Origin: Adineta vaga
Taxonomy: Eukaryota; Rotifera
Direction: 5' to 3'
DNA length: 64,000 bases
Assembly: GCA_021613535.1 (NCBI GenBank)
Contig: CP075492.1
Location: 17,360,001 to 17,424,000 of the forward strand
The notes beneath the pieces were generated by a model. That model saw nothing but the letters and a program-made list of their open reading frames with translations. It was not told where the DNA came from and made no database searches. The translations under genes were made by a program, and so were the position numbers. Below are positions 45,756 to 57,325 of this stretch, piece after piece. Every line of letters starts with the position of its first letter. The stretch's first letter is position 1.

Positions 45756-45800
45756 GAGGGTGAGCATGCTTTTTTACGCTCCATCCTCACCCTACACCCC
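45756..45800. repeat. TGTGGG-type inverted repeat, diverged
   Basis: Arms cgagggtgagcatg and catcctcaccctacacccc, around tttttacgctc. It sits 25 bp past the stop codon of the paracaspase-kinase gene. Confidence 0.6.
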
Positions 45801-45824
45801 TATTATTCATATCGATATCTTTGA

Positions 45825-48800
45825 TTAAATATTGTAGATATTCAATAGTCCTTTTTTATAGTTATCAATAACTGTCCCGAGAAGTAATCGTGTTGGTCCC
45901 ATCCACCGAAAATGAATTGGTGCAATTTTGCTAAAGGAAAACCGAGGATCTTCCTCATTATCACCAAAAGAGACTTCTCTTGGAGCCATACCATCATTAT
46001 CTAGAACATCACATAAATATAATTTATTTGGATTACCACGAACGAAAAGCCAATGACTCGATGGAGAAAACATTTGTAATTTATGATGAAATCCATCAAT
46101 ACGTTTTCGTTGTGTTAATTTATCATCTATAAAACGTATATCAATAGACCATGTATTACCATTTTCTCGAACATTCAGCACAAGATATTCTCCATTTCTA
46201 TCTATTATCATGTCTCGTATTTCATCGTTATCTTTATAATTTAAATTGATCTTTGACCATTCACGATGTCTAGTCCAATCGGTCATTTTATATTGTTGAA
46301 TTGTATGATAACCACGATTAAGAAATAAATAATCATCAGTCGACCCACATGTTATAAATCTTAATCTCGTTTCAGTTTTTTCATCCGATGCATAGATAGC
46401 TCCATGTTTCTTTCTTATCAGTCTATTATTTGAATATTCCATTGAAAATAATGCTCGATTTGAAAGTATTAAGAAAGAGTTTAAATATGTCGACCAAACG
46501 ATTTGTGCAATGAAACCATGATTCTTATAATCATTTTGATTCCACCGCCATTGACAAAGGTATTCACCATTTCGATGAAATAGTCCGAAAGTATAGTTTT
46601 CATACAGAAGAATAAATTCTTGAGAACAATCGAAGCAACCATGTGCAATATCGGGTGTTTTGAGATGAATTTGGTTATGCAATGTAGCAGAAGTAAGAAA
46701 TCTGTCAACATGTATACCTCTTCAAAAAAGAAACATACATATACATAATGATAAATAAGTCGAACTTACTTGATTAACCGACGAAATGTTTCATTGTTTA
46801 ATAAATCTTTTGCTCTGGGTCTTTCAGATGCCAATGGTTTCAACAACCATAATATTATAGATTCATACTAAAATTAAATATTTAATTATTTTTTAAAGAA
46901 TTGGAATGATTGTATTACTATTTTCTGTCTATTTATTATAGTTTTTCTTCAATACACTTACCGATAAATGAAAATCGACGGCTTTTTCATAGCTTTTTAA
47001 TATTGGAGTGATATCTAAATTCTTCTCTGTGGATTTTCGAATCTTGTCTAAAACCTAAGATAAATGTTATTCGGATACAATTGAGTATTTGTCTCATAAT
47101 CAGTTTCATCGTTACCGAATATCGTTCTGACTGCGTTTTGAATGGAGCTAATACTTCGAGAAAGACAATACCCATCGCATAGATATCAACCTTTTCGTCA
47201 CAGGAAATTCTTCGTTCTTTTTTTCGCTAAACTCATTAAAATTTTATACTGTGCATGCTTGAATGAAATAATATAAACTCACTAGTTCTGGTGCGATATA
47301 CCAATGTGTACCTTGATTTGTTCTATTGGTAATCTCCATCTCATTATTGTCTAACAGTTCAGCAACGAGACCAAAATCACCAATTTTAATGAAATTCTCA
47401 GCAGAAAAGAAAATATTCGCTGGTTTGATATCACAATGAATCTATGGAGAAATCTAAAGTTATAAATCTTATCTCAATACAAAATCTGTCTATCTCACCA
47501 ATCGTTCTCCATGAATATAAGCAATACCTTCAGCTATTTGTTGTACAATATTACAAGATTGTTCTTCAGTTAAGTTATATAGATTCAATCGTTGTTCAAG
47601 TGATTCACCTTCGCATAATTTCATTGAATAATAAAGATAAGATGTTTTTGCCGGTATTTTGCTATTATTCTCTTCAGTCTGAAAGGACGATCTCTTCAAG
47701 ACAATTATTAGGATGATACTTTATTAAGTGATTAAACTATTTACCATCTCACTGCGATTTGTTGCATATGGTTGAACTCCTATGGAACTTACTAATGAAT
47801 GGGAAGTGTTTGTATTCTTTGTAGAGGTTTTCTGAGATGATTCTTCAAAACAAATATCATCGTCTTCTTCAGTAGTTGTTGTTCGAGAAATGCTATCAGT
47901 TGTGTTTGATGTATCTTCCTTTATAGCTTCAGAATCAGTCGTTGCATATGTTGTTGCTCTAGAATACATCAATGATGTTAATATTCAAATTAAAACTATG
48001 TCTATCTATTCTTCTGCTTGTTCAAACAATTACTAATTCAAGTAGATGACCGTAGATATAAAAAAATATGTTGGCTGTCTATATTTCAGTGTGGTATCAT
48101 ATAGAGACTTGCCTGCTCAAATCTCTCCAGTCGTAGGTCTTATCTTCTTGTCGTTGCCAGCCAACAGGTGGATTTTCAATCCAAGTATGATAATATGGAA
48201 TGATATATGGATGATCTAATCGGACCAATGCTCGCACTTCTTTGATAGCCATTTTCTGTTCACGTTCACTAAAACGATCAAACAAGTAAATAGAAAAATT
48301 CATGCAGATACGATTAACATACTTCTTAAACGAGATACGTTTAACAGCTAAGCGTCGACCATCCAGTTTATTGATTGCTTCGAAAACGTATCCAAATCCT
48401 CCTTTACCAAGTACTTTAATAGTCTGATAATCTGTCGCATATCTTACAACGAAAATTACTCATATAATAACATCATTACTAAAAATGTTTGTGTGCAATA
48501 TTACACTACCTACCGAGATTCGAAGACGTCGCTTTTTGCGCCTGCCATTGTACGTATTTCTGTAGAGGCAGCATCGCCAAATTGAAGCTCGCTGTTTATC
48601 TGTAATTGAGGATCAAGCGCTCTATTCAGTTCTTCGGTATCTTCATTTTCTGTATTTATTTCATTTTCTTCTGGTTCTAAATCAAAGTCAAAGATACAAA
48701 AGTTCAAATTTTCTACAAAATTTCATATCGAAAGCTATCTCACAAAAATAGATGTTCATTAGGTAAATCGAATATTGTAGTTACTTACGTGAATTAAAAA

Positions 48801-49667
48801 TACTGCATAGAACAATGTTTCGATCTTTTAACGAACAATTGATCCAAGGGACTTGTGGAAACAATTTATCCATAGTCTCATTTTGAACATCTCGAGCAAC
48901 ATCTCTTAAAATCATTGCTATGTCTTGATCTGGTTTTGCAATATGTTGAAGTAAATACCAGGTAAACAAACTATTACGACCATTAGCACACATATCGGAC
49001 GCTATCTGTCCTTCAGCACAAGGAAATGCGATGAGAACATTCGTAAAATGTGAAGAAATATAGATTTTCTAAAAAACAATATTTGTTGCTTAGCAATATA
49101 TGAGCATTCTTCTTACTTTTAGTCCTTGTGGAAATTCCACGTCATATAATCCACTACCAATATTTTTCAAATTATGATGTCTTAAATGGTATTTCCGACA
49201 ACAATCTAATAAAAGTATGGCAGCAAAAGGTCTTTTTTTTGTGATGCTATTTAAAATTTCTTGCGTATGTAATGCAACTTTTTTGAGCGTTTCATCTTCA
49301 ATATCGCCATCGTTTGATGGAATCAAATAATTTTGATCCTAAAGCATTGAATGAGAAGATTTGACACTTAGATACACACAATAATACTTACTTCCCATTG
49401 ATGCCCGTGACCGGCAAAATAGAATAATACGATATCGTTTGATTCGATTCTTTTTACAAAAGTTTCCAGTGATGATTTCATGTCATTGAAAGTAGCATTT
49501 AATCGTTGTGTGACATCAAAATACATAGTCTTCAATTTCTCAGACATATCCTGAGCATCGTTGACTGGATTTTGTAAATAATTTTCAAATCTATAATCAT
49601 TATTTCCAATGATCAATGCTAATTTGTTTCGTTTATTTGTTGTGGAAATCGAGCCTGCAACATTCAT
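45825..49667 (-). CDS. Paracaspase-like / eIF2-alpha-kinase-like / beta-propeller fusion protein
   Basis: Thirteen exons: 49392-49667, 49117-49338, 48789-49068, 48514-48712, 48323-48442, 48113-48268, 47745-47958, 47499-47678, 47283-47441, 47116-47226, 46962-47054, 46770-46867, 45825-46719. All junction phases agree and sum to 1000 residues plus stop. Residues about 14-250 are a C14 caspase-type domain: LALIIGNNDY, catalytic His87 in FYFAGHGHQ, and catalytic Cys139 in LLLDCCRK, closest to paracaspases. An acidic linker follows. Residues about 330-700 are a kinase: VLGKGGFGYVFEA, AVKRIS, an acidic Ser/Thr-rich insert (about 419-489), IHCDIKPAN (Asp553), GDFG (571-573) and WYIAPE. The insert and RLDHPYIIPYYHTW suggest the eIF2-alpha kinase group. 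Residues about 715-1000 look like a WD/propeller repeat region. The intron after exon 6 uses a GC donor (gcaagt). Confidence 0.82.
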
Positions 49668-50418
49668 TATATTGATGGGACAAACAGCAAGCTTTTAAAT
49701 CTAAAACTATGTGAGAATGAGAATAGACAGAAACTTTTAAGGTCATTAATTATTTCCACCTAATCCGAATGCTACTATTTAGCCTTGTGCAATCATATCA
49801 TTCTAAACTTTTCTGATAAAAACTTTAAATCAAAGTCAATACTAAGCATTTATCACCAAATAAAAAATCTGGTCGATAAAGATATGAAACAGAGAGAAGT
49901 AACAGATTTCATAGTCGAGTGAGTCAGGTGAGTGCAGTAAGAGAAGTATTTACTTTGTATACACTGAATCATAATTAGATGGACGAAAAGGAAGTTTTTT
50001 TATTCCCACTATAGAAGAAAGGCTGTATTATGTTAAAATAATAGTAATAGATGAGAATGTTTTTCTAAGTGTTCTGGTTGCTTTTTTCCATTCTTTCAAA
50101 AAACGAGCGTGTTTTTTATGATACGCTTTTCAATCTATTCTTTCCTAATGCAAACAAAAGAAAACTTGCGTTTTCATTTCTTCGTCAATATAAGACTGTT
50201 ACAAAGAAAGATACACCAATGAAGGAGAAAAACAGCGTCAGATGTTTGCTTTAAGATGGAATTTTTTTCTCGAGAGTATGCATGAAGACGGTGTTGGGAA
50301 CAGTGTGATAACGTCTAAAATGTTGGCATCACAAACACTCCGAACACTACCGAAGTGTCTATATGAAGTTTACCTTCAAAATCATCAATGTTCCATCACT
50401 TCTATTGCATCTAGACTG
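49668..50418. other. Intergenic, 5' region of the paracaspase-kinase gene
   Basis: No other gene is recognisable. A pyrimidine-AG (gttttag) about 40 bp upstream of the ATG could be a spliced-leader acceptor. The part near 50242-50418 is open on plus but has no known domain. Confidence 0.4.
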
Positions 50419-50475
50419 TTGAGGGTGTGGGTGTTAGACAGATGTAGTATCCACACCCTCACCCACACCCACCCT
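50419..50475. repeat. TGTGGG inverted repeat at start of copy B
   Basis: Arm ttgagggtgtgggtgtt, core agacagatgtagtat, arm ccacaccctcacccacaccc. The left end shows ttgaggg, the mirror of the usual right end. Repeat copy B begins at its right edge. Confidence 0.92.
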
Positions 50476-51235
50476 TATATTTATGCTTAAGTTTTTTACA
50501 GCTGTTTAACATTATTTTTTCTAGATCTTATTTACAAATATTTGCAGAACTAAAGGCAAGCCTTGTTGCCTATACCATATGCGATGAAAATTCATTAGAA
50601 AATAATTTTTTCTCATTTTTTTTATTATTTTCTGTTACTAAAACTAGCTATAAACTTGAAACTCTGTGTGTGCTTAGTATCAGTTGTCCTTCAGAAACTG
50701 TTAAAGTTTTAAGAAAAACTCGTTGATGTTAAATAGATAAGCGAACTATTAGAGAAATCATTGCAGAGGTTGTGCAACATCTCTTAGAAATATCTCACGT
50801 AGTTTATCCAAGAGGATTTTTTATCATCTCTATTTATTATACTTAGTGCAAACTTTCATTAAACAGAAAATAATGTGCTGGGCTTAGTAAATTTGAAAGA
50901 AAAAAATTCTGTGTTGTTTCTCTTATGATATTTGACATAGGATCTGTTTAAGCGTTTTACAAAATAAACTAAAATCAAGAAATAGATCTCCAAGAATGCT
51001 AATTGCACTCTTTCATTGTAAAACAAAATTCGGACAATTTCGCGTGAACACAGATACAAATCTGATTCATACGCTGGTGAATACGATTTTATGATAAAAT
51101 AAAAAATGGATATGAAGACTCATAAATATCCTCTAATTAGTAATATAAAGAATGTCCATCCTATACCGCAGTGTTATAGATATTCATGATGCACGCGCTC
51201 CTCAAGATATATCATTATGATTTTAGAGGTATAGC
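50475..51235. repeat. 0.76-kb direct repeat, copy B
   Basis: Nearly identical to 44170-44962 in the same orientation, 6.3 kb away. It starts at the last base of hairpin 50419. It differs by single-base changes (for example ttaacatt/ttaatatt) and by lacking about 30 bp near the right end. Confidence 0.92.
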
Positions 51236-51339
51236 TGTGTTAGCGATGTTCGCAGAATGTTAATGTACTACTTCTATTCTAGGACCAATCAAAATTGGTA
51301 TTCGCAGATATTCGTGGTAATAACTCGATAAACTTTACC

Positions 51340-51384
51340 TGTGGGTGTGGGTTGTTGGTATCTCCTCTTCTTTTACACCCTCAA
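51340..51384. repeat. TGTGGG inverted repeat, shortened right arm
   Basis: Arm tgtgggtgtgggttgttg, core gtatctcctcttctttt, arm acaccctcaa. The core matches the family consensus. Confidence 0.85.
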
Positions 51385-51597
51385 TGCAATCTCTAGTTCA
51401 TGAATACAACGATAAGACAGTAAATATCGACACAGTAATAAGACAATCGATCAATATCTTTCGTGAAAATAAGTTTATAGGTATAATCTTATTTTATTAG
51501 TATCAATTTGTGAAAACATTCATGATTAAATAATTTGATTAGAAAATAAAGCTTGATAGTCAATTCTGAAGGAGAAATGTGATCTTGTAAATATCTG

Positions 51598-54027
51598 TCA
51601 GTATAATTGAGCACTATTCAGAATACTACTGCTATTCCATCCACCAGTGACTAATACTTTTCCATTTGATAGTATGGATGCTGTATGAAAAATTCGTTCA
51701 CCATTCATGTCTCCTATAGTTGTCCAACTACTTGTTGATGGATCATACAATTCCGTACTATTCAGAATACCATTAATACCATATCCACCAGTAATTAATA
51801 TCTTTCCATTTGATAATGTGGATGCTGTATGACCATATCGTGCGAAATTCATGTATCCTGTAATTTTCCAGGTACCTGTTGATGGATCATACAATTCAGT
51901 GCTATTCATCTTCAGATAAGCTTCGGTCAATCCACCAGCAACTAATATTTTTCCATTTGATAATGTGGATGCTGTATGAGCAGATCGTGCATAATTCATA
52001 TTTCCTGTAATTGTCCAAGTATTTGTTGATGGATCATATAATTCAGCACTATTCAAAATCTCAGAAAAACCATATCCACCAGTGACTAATATTTTTCCAT
52101 TTGGTAATGTGGATGCTGTGTGAGTAGATCGTGCAAAATTCATGTTTCATGTAGTTGTCCAAAAACCTGTTGATGAATCATACAATTCAGAATTATTCGG
52201 ATTAGCACTATTAAATACACCAGCAACTAATATTTTTCCATTTGATACTATGGATGCTGTATGACCATATCGTGCGAAATTCATGTTTGCTATCTTTGTC
52301 CATCCTAAATATGAAAACGAGGATATGTGTAGGTAGTTGAGGTTGTGTAATGGATGACGCTGAGAATGATACACCCTAGTCATTTAACATTCTCACCCAC
52401 CGTCAGTTTTTTGCTATTAGGGATACAGCGGTGACAGGTGGCCACCGTCACCATAGCACGCCTAGTCGCTATAAGGTGTTCTTAATACATATTCTTTCAT
52501 GCTTGTCACTTTAATCTGATCAAGAGTTGCTGGAAAGAATCAAAGACAACGTATACAGATTGGATTTGATAGGAGTTGTGATTTTCCGTTTCTTTTCCAT
52601 CTCCTACGTTATTCTGAATTATTTTGTTTTAGTCTTATACGAGTGTGTGCTTTAATGAAACTATGATACTGATTCACAACACAAGAAAATACTCACAAGT
52701 TAGTTGTAATCTTGCCCAACAGTACTAATATTTACAGTAAAAAATAAGATTTTCTAGTGCTGACATTTCATAAGTACTTATTTAACTCCCGAAAATGGCT
52801 GCTATCCTGAACTGCCAATATATAATCTCACATGAATATTAGTTGTGTGTGGCATCTGAGAGAAAAACCTTAGTCATCACTGTTGCTATATGTTTAGAAA
52901 AAAACAAGTTTCAGCTATTATATGCACCGTAATAATATTTTGTTTTAACATCATAATAATACAAAACAAATGATGTAGTGTATCACTCACCAACTGATGT
53001 TGAGTTTGTTGTTGTTGCTGATGTTGAGGATGTAACCGGATCTGTTCAAAGAAGAGATATTTCAACAAAAGAGCAAGGATGTGTGGAATTGCATCTCCCA
53101 GGATTTATTTTATCTCCTAATCTTGCAACATATTTCTAGTCACACTCGCACTCTCAACACTCAGATTTAGAATGTATATACATATGGCTACTATATACAT
53201 ATTAGATTTACATACTCACATCTTGACGATAGACAATCGATCAAGATTTCACTTACTCTTTGTTGTAGTTTTAGTTGTGTTTGTAACACTTCCTACACGT
53301 GCTATAAAATGAAATATAAAATATAAGTAAAATCAGTGAGTAATAGAAATTTGTCTTGGTTTTATTTGTAAGAGAGAAACTACTTACTGGTTGTTGAAGT
53401 TCGTATTGTTGTTTTAGCTGTCGTCTTAGTTGTGGCACGTGTTGTCGTTTTAACTGTCGTCGTAGTTGTACCTGTTCAAATAAAACATAAGAAATCGTTT
53501 TTTTTCTACACTTTAGTGAATGGAGAATGGCTTAATAAAACTGTTTTTACTTGTGATCTTTTTTGGACAAACGAGTTTATTAGCCATAGCTAGTGGATAA
53601 CATATAGGTTGACCACAACGTGTACTATTAACACAGACTGTATTTTCGATTGGACATGTCTTATTGACTGCATTGCATAGTACAACACTCGCACAAGAGA
53701 AAACAACTGAGCCACAAATTCCTGTATTTGTATTTGATGCCAATGAAAAACATTCACAATCAGAATTCGATGAGCAAGGTGTTCGTTGAGAATTACATGT
53801 TGTGAAATTACATGTAGCAATTGTTGTGTTATCTCAACAAAGAAAAACAATTGTCGAGAAATAAAACACTATTTTATGTATCTACTTATCACTTGTTGTT
53901 GAGAAGTTTTCCTATTAGAAAGAAGAAAAATCTTATAGAATGTAGAAGATAATCTTACGAATACTTACACTAAAACCACTGTATATAATATAAATATGAC
54001 GAGTAAATTGGAAAGTCTCATCATCAT
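51598..54027 (-). pseudogene. Secreted Cys-rich/mucin-like Kelch protein gene with a nonsense codon
   Basis: Exon 1 (53969-54027) encodes the signal peptide MMMRLSNLLVIFILYTVVLV. A small exon follows, then a Cys-rich domain exon (about 53540-53835; CNFTTCNSQRTPC, GICGSVVFSC, RCGQPICYP). Next come several short Thr-rich exons near 53410-53475, 53255-53300 and 52992-53045 that look like mucin stalks (TVKTTTRATTKTT). The last exon (51598-52304) carries five Kelch repeats of the pattern MNFARxxHTASxLxNGKILVxGG...LYDPST. Within it an in-frame TGA (52147-52149) replaces a Gly codon kept in the sibling repeats, so only the first repeat would be made. Exact borders of the Thr-rich exons are uncertain. 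If intact, the product would be an extracellular glycoprotein with a Kelch propeller. Confidence 0.7.
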
Positions 54028-54293
54028 GGTACGAATTAAATAGAATTCAAAATTGAAAAGTTGTGTTCGTTTTTACTTCTTTCGACACTTCTTTGATAGA
54101 TTTCTCGAAGCAGTAGAAAAAAACAGCATGTTTTGATTATTCCAGCACGACATTTTTGCATGATTTCATGATAGAATAATCTATGACACCACACACACTC
54201 TGTTTTTTTTTACAAACGGCGTTCTTTTCAAAGTTCAGAGATGTTTATTCAGGCAAACATTAAGAAAAAAATCATAAAATTAAAACAGTATTT

Positions 54294-54456
54294 GTGAGTG
54301 TGAGTGTTGGTACCCAAGCAGACAAACCGAAAAAAAGCGTTAAATAAGTCGGTGTGCATATGAGTTTAGTTCAAGAAAAGTGTTGAAACACAAAGTCACA
54401 CCCATCTACGCACACCTTACTCATATAGGACCTTACACTGTCGCACCCACAACCCT
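54294..54456. repeat. Degenerate TGTGGG-type region
   Basis: tgtgagtgtgagtgttggta is followed 90-140 bp later by cacacccatc, cacaccttac and cgcacccacaaccctc. Possibly two worn copies. Confidence 0.4.
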
Positions 54457-54498
54457 CTTCATCATTCAAGAACGTCTCTTGTTTGTATTTCACTTTGT

Positions 54499-56322
54499 TT
54501 ACCACCATAAATGAATAGTTTTATACTGATCCATTACATAATCGATAGGCATATTTTGTAATTGAATTAAACTTTTTAGCTTTTCATATAAAGATGAATC
54601 AACATGTACGATTGATAATAAATGTAAATATGTTGTTTTCTCAGTAGCTTTTGATAATAAATATTCGATAATTTCTATGAAATAACCTTTGATCATTGAT
54701 ATGGTCAACTGTTCCATTCGTGGAAAAAGATCTATCAATAATTTCATATCATCATACGAACATTGTTGTATAGAAATTGTCACATATTTTATTTTATTTT
54801 CAATAGACATCGTATTAAATATTTCATCGTATTTCGGTAATTTTACATTTGTTTCATCGAAACCAGTTCGATGAAGACACAATTTTTGGATATTAGGCAA
54901 AGAAATAATTAGGTGGATTAAATCTTTAAAATATTCATAAGAAATGTAAGTATTTAGTTCAGTAATTCGTTCCAGAGAAAGAAGATTTTTAAGAATAGTT
55001 GGCGGGATATAAATCTGTTTTTCATCAAAAGGATTTTCAAGTTTTAAAGTGAGTTATTTAACATTTGGAAAATAGTTCGTCCAATTGACTAAATTCGTTT
55101 CGTTTTGTAATTGAAAATGATGCACTGAATTCATGTACGATTTTTCTTTCATAACTGAATTAGTTGTTTTTCGTAGTTCTAAATCCAATGTAAATTCTCT
55201 TTTCCTTTAAAACAAAATACAAAAATATCCTTATTTTGATCATATTAATAAAAAAATTAATTTCTACCTATATGGATACATTGAATAAATGTATATTTGA
55301 CAGAAATTCTCTAATTCTTTCATATGATAGGCAAAAAACCATTGTCGTTCAAATCAAAATGAAGATTGAAATTGTTCAAATAGTTTCAAGTATATCGCAG
55401 TGTGTATTTTTTCTGTATAGATATGTTGTTGTAAATCAAATATTCTTAAATGGGGCATATACAATGGAATAAGTGATTCCCATCGATTTGCATTCAAATA
55501 CGATTTATCTGCTGGTGTTGAAAGATGTAAAACTTGAACATGATGAAAAACGTATTTAATCAAAGGTTCAAAACTATCAAAATACACATCTCCAAGATTC
55601 AAATAAACATATGTCAAATGATTTGGAATAATCGAACTGATTTTCGATTGTGCATACAGAGTAGATAGTGTATTAATTGATAAACGATGAAGTTCAGGAG
55701 CATTTGAAAGAAGAGGAGCGAATTCATCAAAGCGAAATTCTTCATCAACAACCAAATGTGTAATGGTACTAAATGTATTTGTTGCAAATGGTAAACATTC
55801 CGAATAAGGATATTTATGTATGGAAAATTTACAATATTTCAATGAAGGTAATTTAAATATTCGTTCATATAAAAGATTTCGATTGGGAAGATAATACTTG
55901 AAAATAATGATTAATGAAGAAAGGTTTGGTAAGACCGAAAGATTATTGAAGAGATTATCCATATTACTCGATGGAATAGAATTAATAACAAATGTTTGAA
56001 GATGAAGAAATTTCGGAATAATCGAAGTGGATGAAAGAAAGAAATCAATAATAAATGGATTTGTTAAATGAAGTGATTGAATTCGATGTGCATGTGAGAG
56101 AATGATATTGTTATAATAAAAAGTAAAAATTGATTTTGATATCGAACCAAGATTAATTTTAATTCGTGAAGTTGAATTAGTGAAAAGATTTCGAAAACGC
56201 TGATTCAAATTAGCAAAAATTTCATTGCACTGAAAATAATCGAAGTATTCGAATATTTCATAGAGAATTTCATTAGCGAGATCTTCGAGTTTCGTTTTTT
56301 CGTTCATAATATCGACGAACAT
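54499..56322 (-). pseudogene. F-box protein gene with two nonsense codons
   Basis: Exon 1 (55268-56322) and exon 2 (54499-55204) join in phase 2 through a 63-bp intron, spanning 587 codons. The F-box is at residues about 12-52 (LEDLANEILYEIFEYFDYF), followed by long irregular leucine-rich sequence, the usual bdelloid F-box layout. In-frame stops occur at 55354-55356 (TGA, in SSF-stop-FERQWFFAY, where relatives typically have Trp) and at 55054-55056 (TAA, in PNVK-stop-LTLK). Coding signal continues normally past both, so the lesions look recent. If exon 1 is translated alone, a 322-residue F-box protein would result. Confidence 0.78.
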
Positions 56323-56827
56323 TTGAAAAATAACTTGGCAGTATCTGCGTTACTTGGTAAAAGCCAACTAAATAACTTGCCGTGTATTATTTTGAAAAAC
56401 AAATGTGTGCACAAGTCAGACGATAGCAACAGACTTGTTTTGCTTTTTGTGTTCTGTTGATAAGACGTGACTCATTTTGAGAAGGTGAGAACAGTAAGTC
56501 TCATAAATTTTAGTTCATAAAGAATAAAATTAAAACTCATTTCATATTAGCATTGTATTCAACAAAGATTTTTTGACGAAAAAGAAATTCTCACTAACAA
56601 AATTGTACGATAAAAATAAGTTTATTAATGATTATTGAGTTTCATCGTCACTACTTTCTCTGTTTTTTTTTCGTTTTGATAATTAATTCATGGAAATATA
56701 GCATTCTTTAAGTTGATAAATCGATAAATTGTGTTCTCGTTTTCAAGTTCACGATATAAATACGTCACAACAGTATGTGCATGTTCAACAAAATCTTATA
56801 AATATCTTGATGATTGACGATGTGCTC
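56323..56827. other. Intergenic, no recognised gene
   Basis: Nothing supported was found upstream of the F-box pseudogene. Confidence 0.4.
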
Positions 56828-56893
56828 GAGGGTGTGGGTGCGAAAGAAGTAGTGGTATCCTCACTCATCCACACCCACATCCACCCACACCCT
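56828..56893. repeat. TGTGGG inverted repeat
   Basis: Arm cgagggtgtgggtgc, core gaaagaagtagtggtatcct, arm ccacacccacatccacccac then accct. Confidence 0.9.
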
Positions 56894-57033
56894 GTTATGA
56901 TCCAAGCACACATATATGTTCAGAAACTGGCACTATTGTATCATGTTCTAAGGCATGTGGAAATAAATGTTACGATGCAACAATAAACATTTGTATTAAT
57001 GACACCATACGTAATATCGGTGAAGATATCTGC
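56894..57033 (+). pseudogene. Cys-rich exon fragment between two hairpins
   Basis: From about 56899 the plus strand reads DPSTHICSETGTIVSC, SKACGNKCYDATINIC and INDTIRNIGEDIC without a stop. The C..CG..CYD pattern resembles Cys-rich secreted bdelloid domains. No start, signal or splice context remains. Both edges are TGTGGG hairpins. Confidence 0.6.
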
Positions 57034-57100
57034 GAGGGTGTGGGTGGAAGATAAGGTCTCTGTTTCATTGCTCACCCTCACCCACACCCACACTCTCAAG
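57034..57100. repeat. TGTGGG inverted repeat
   Basis: Arm gcgagggtgtgggtgg, core aagataaggtctctgtttc, arm caccctcacccacacccaca then ctctcaaga. Confidence 0.9.
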
Positions 57101-57325
57101 AACAATTTGAAAAGGCTGAAACATCATTATATACCATATTTCTCTGATTAACTATTCGTATTTCGATAAGGAAATATTCATTCAAAAAAATGAAGAAAAA
57201 CATTATTTTAACCTATTTTACATTTGACAAATAATTAATTACAAATATAGTACGACAACAAGTTTACATAAGATTCAAAAATGCTTGATTATAATAAATA
57301 AAGTGACTTGACGAAGTTAGAAAAT

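Noticed and set aside
46481-46711. 76-codon frame overlapping the propeller exon
   Set aside because: Out-of-frame shadow. The other frame continues the 13-exon gene in phase and has propeller-like repeats.
144-57100. CRISPR-like or intrinsic-terminator reading of the G-rich/C-rich repeats
   Set aside because: The repeats are irregularly spaced by kilobases, palindromic and placed in a eukaryotic, intron-containing gene setting.
144-57100. Treating the TGTGGG arrays as proof of a chromosome end in the window
   Set aside because: Arrays are only 2-5 units long and followed by the opposite strand's repeat and then by unique genes; they are interstitial.
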